DNA of 6,776 nt from an uncultured Oscillospiraceae bacterium (GTDB taxonomy: Bacteria; Bacillota; Clostridia; Oscillospirales; Oscillospiraceae): NCBI GenBank assembly GCA_934589665.1, contig CAKTOJ010000089.1:1-6776 (forward strand), given 5' to 3'. This document shows, piece by piece, positions 6,252 through 6,776 of this stretch. Numbering within the stretch: position 1 is the stretch's first letter; each line of letters opens with the position of its first letter. Position numbers and translations under genes: made by a program. The notes under the pieces are model-generated. The model searched no databases. It worked only from the letters and a program-made list of their open reading frames with translations, and was not told the DNA's origin.

Positions 6252-6316
6252 CACAAAAAGTATGCAAATTTTCGGCGTATCCCGCCTCATCAAACGGAAG
6301 AATCGAGGAAAATGCT

Positions 6317-6776
6317 ATGAATATGATCCAAAGCGCAAAGGACCAGATCGCTGCCCTGACGCAAAAGGCCTACCGCGCCGCCGTGCAGGAGGGACTGCTT
6401 CCCGACGGTGTTGAGACCGTTCCCGCGGTCGAGATTCCCAAGGATACCGCCAACGGCGACTATACAACAACCTTCTGCCTTGCCGCATCCAAGGCCATGC
6501 GCAAGAACCCGCGCGAGGTGGCGAACATCCTCACGCAGCACATAGAGCTTGCAGGGACCTATTTTACCACCGTTGAGATCGCCGGCCCCGGCTTCCTTAA
6601 CTTCCGCCTCGGCGATAAATGGTACGACGATGTGCTGACCAATGTGGAGGCCGAGGGTGAGCGCTATGGCCGCGGCGAGGGCCTCAAGGGAAAGAAGATC
6701 ATGGTCGAGTTCGTCTCCGCCAACCCCACCGGCCCCATGCACATGGGCAACGCCCGCGGCGGCGTGCTCGGCGACA
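6317..6776 (+). CDS. argS: Arginyl-tRNA synthetase, N-terminal part
   Basis: Only the first 153 residues lie inside the window, and the frame runs off the right edge (family members have about 550-600). The enzyme charges tRNA-Arg with arginine, using ATP, in the cytoplasm. The N-terminal tRNA-binding Add-1 domain covers about 1-100, with EIPKDTANGDYTTT (39-52), AMRKNPREVA (60-69) and the conserved AGPGFLNFRL (89-98). The class I catalytic core begins at KIMVEFVSANPTGPMH (127-142), containing the HIGH-equivalent HMGN (142-145). The ATG at 6317 has GAGGAAAA (6305-6312) at proper spacing; a second ATG two codons on (6323) is possible but further from it. The KMSKS loop and anticodon-binding domain lie outside. 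It is transcribed away from the small unknown gene from its own promoter. Confidence 0.96.
   Translation, partial: MNMIQSAKDQIAALTQKAYRAAVQEGLLPDGVETVPAVEIPKDTANGDYTTTFCLAASKAMRKNPREVANILTQHIELAGTYFTTVEIAGPGFLNFRLGDKWYDDVLTNVEAEGERYGRGEGLKGKKIMVEFVSANPTGPMHMGNARGGVLGD

Noticed and set aside
6114..6293. Longer start of the unknown gene at 6293 with a hydrophobic N-terminal segment
   Set aside because: The extension would span the TATAAT promoter at 6153-6158 and lacks its own ribosome binding site. The ATG at 6113 has one.
6252..6316. T-box or other riboswitch in the argS leader
   Set aside because: The leader from the predicted start is about 60 bases, too short for a T-box, and no specifier stem, T-box sequence or terminator is visible.

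Overview
This GC-rich window (clearly above 50% G+C by eye) looks like ordinary chromosomal DNA from a Gram-positive Clostridia-type bacterium. The HD-domain protein and the transporters resemble what I recall of Oscillospiraceae/Ruminococcaceae-like gut Firmicutes. Supporting signs are strong AGGAGG-type ribosome binding sites, a Firmicutes-type YhaM OB-HD nuclease, and compact spacing. The taxonomic placement is inference from family resemblance. I see no phage, insertion sequence, CRISPR array, tRNA or rRNA.

Layout. Bases 1-1480 (+) hold the C-terminal 140 residues of a DAACS-family sodium-coupled amino-acid symporter, then a PLP-dependent threonine aldolase 17 bases downstream. The pair is closed by an intrinsic terminator at 1505-1548. 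Next comes a promoter (TTGCAT-17 nt-TATAAT) and a monocistronic rpoN encoding sigma-54 (1666-3036, +). A perfect 12-bp hairpin flanked by A and T runs (3035-3071) separates rpoN from the convergent minus-strand genes and can serve both strands.

The minus-strand block, in transcription order, is a small tryptophan-rich protein of unknown function (6113-5523), a YhaM-like OB-fold/HD 3'-5' exoribonuclease (5457-4498) and a MATE multidrug-type exporter (4438-3077). A promoter at 6153-6181 drives the first gene. A GC-rich hairpin followed by a T-rich tract lies just 5' of the yhaM ribosome binding site. I found no separate promoter for yhaM, so it is probably expressed by read-through of this hairpin. 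The right end (6317-6776, +) is the N-terminal third or less of argS (arginyl-tRNA synthetase), divergent from the small gene, with its own promoter at 6223-6251.

How they fit together. The symporter has lost the arginine that binds the side-chain carboxylate of acidic amino acids in GltPh. This suggests a neutral substrate and fits co-transcription with a threonine aldolase (uptake, then cleavage to glycine and acetaldehyde). The rest is housekeeping or regulatory. Nothing here amounts to a clearly new system. The items most worth a second look are the altered symporter binding site, the hairpin before yhaM, and the unrecognised 196-residue protein.
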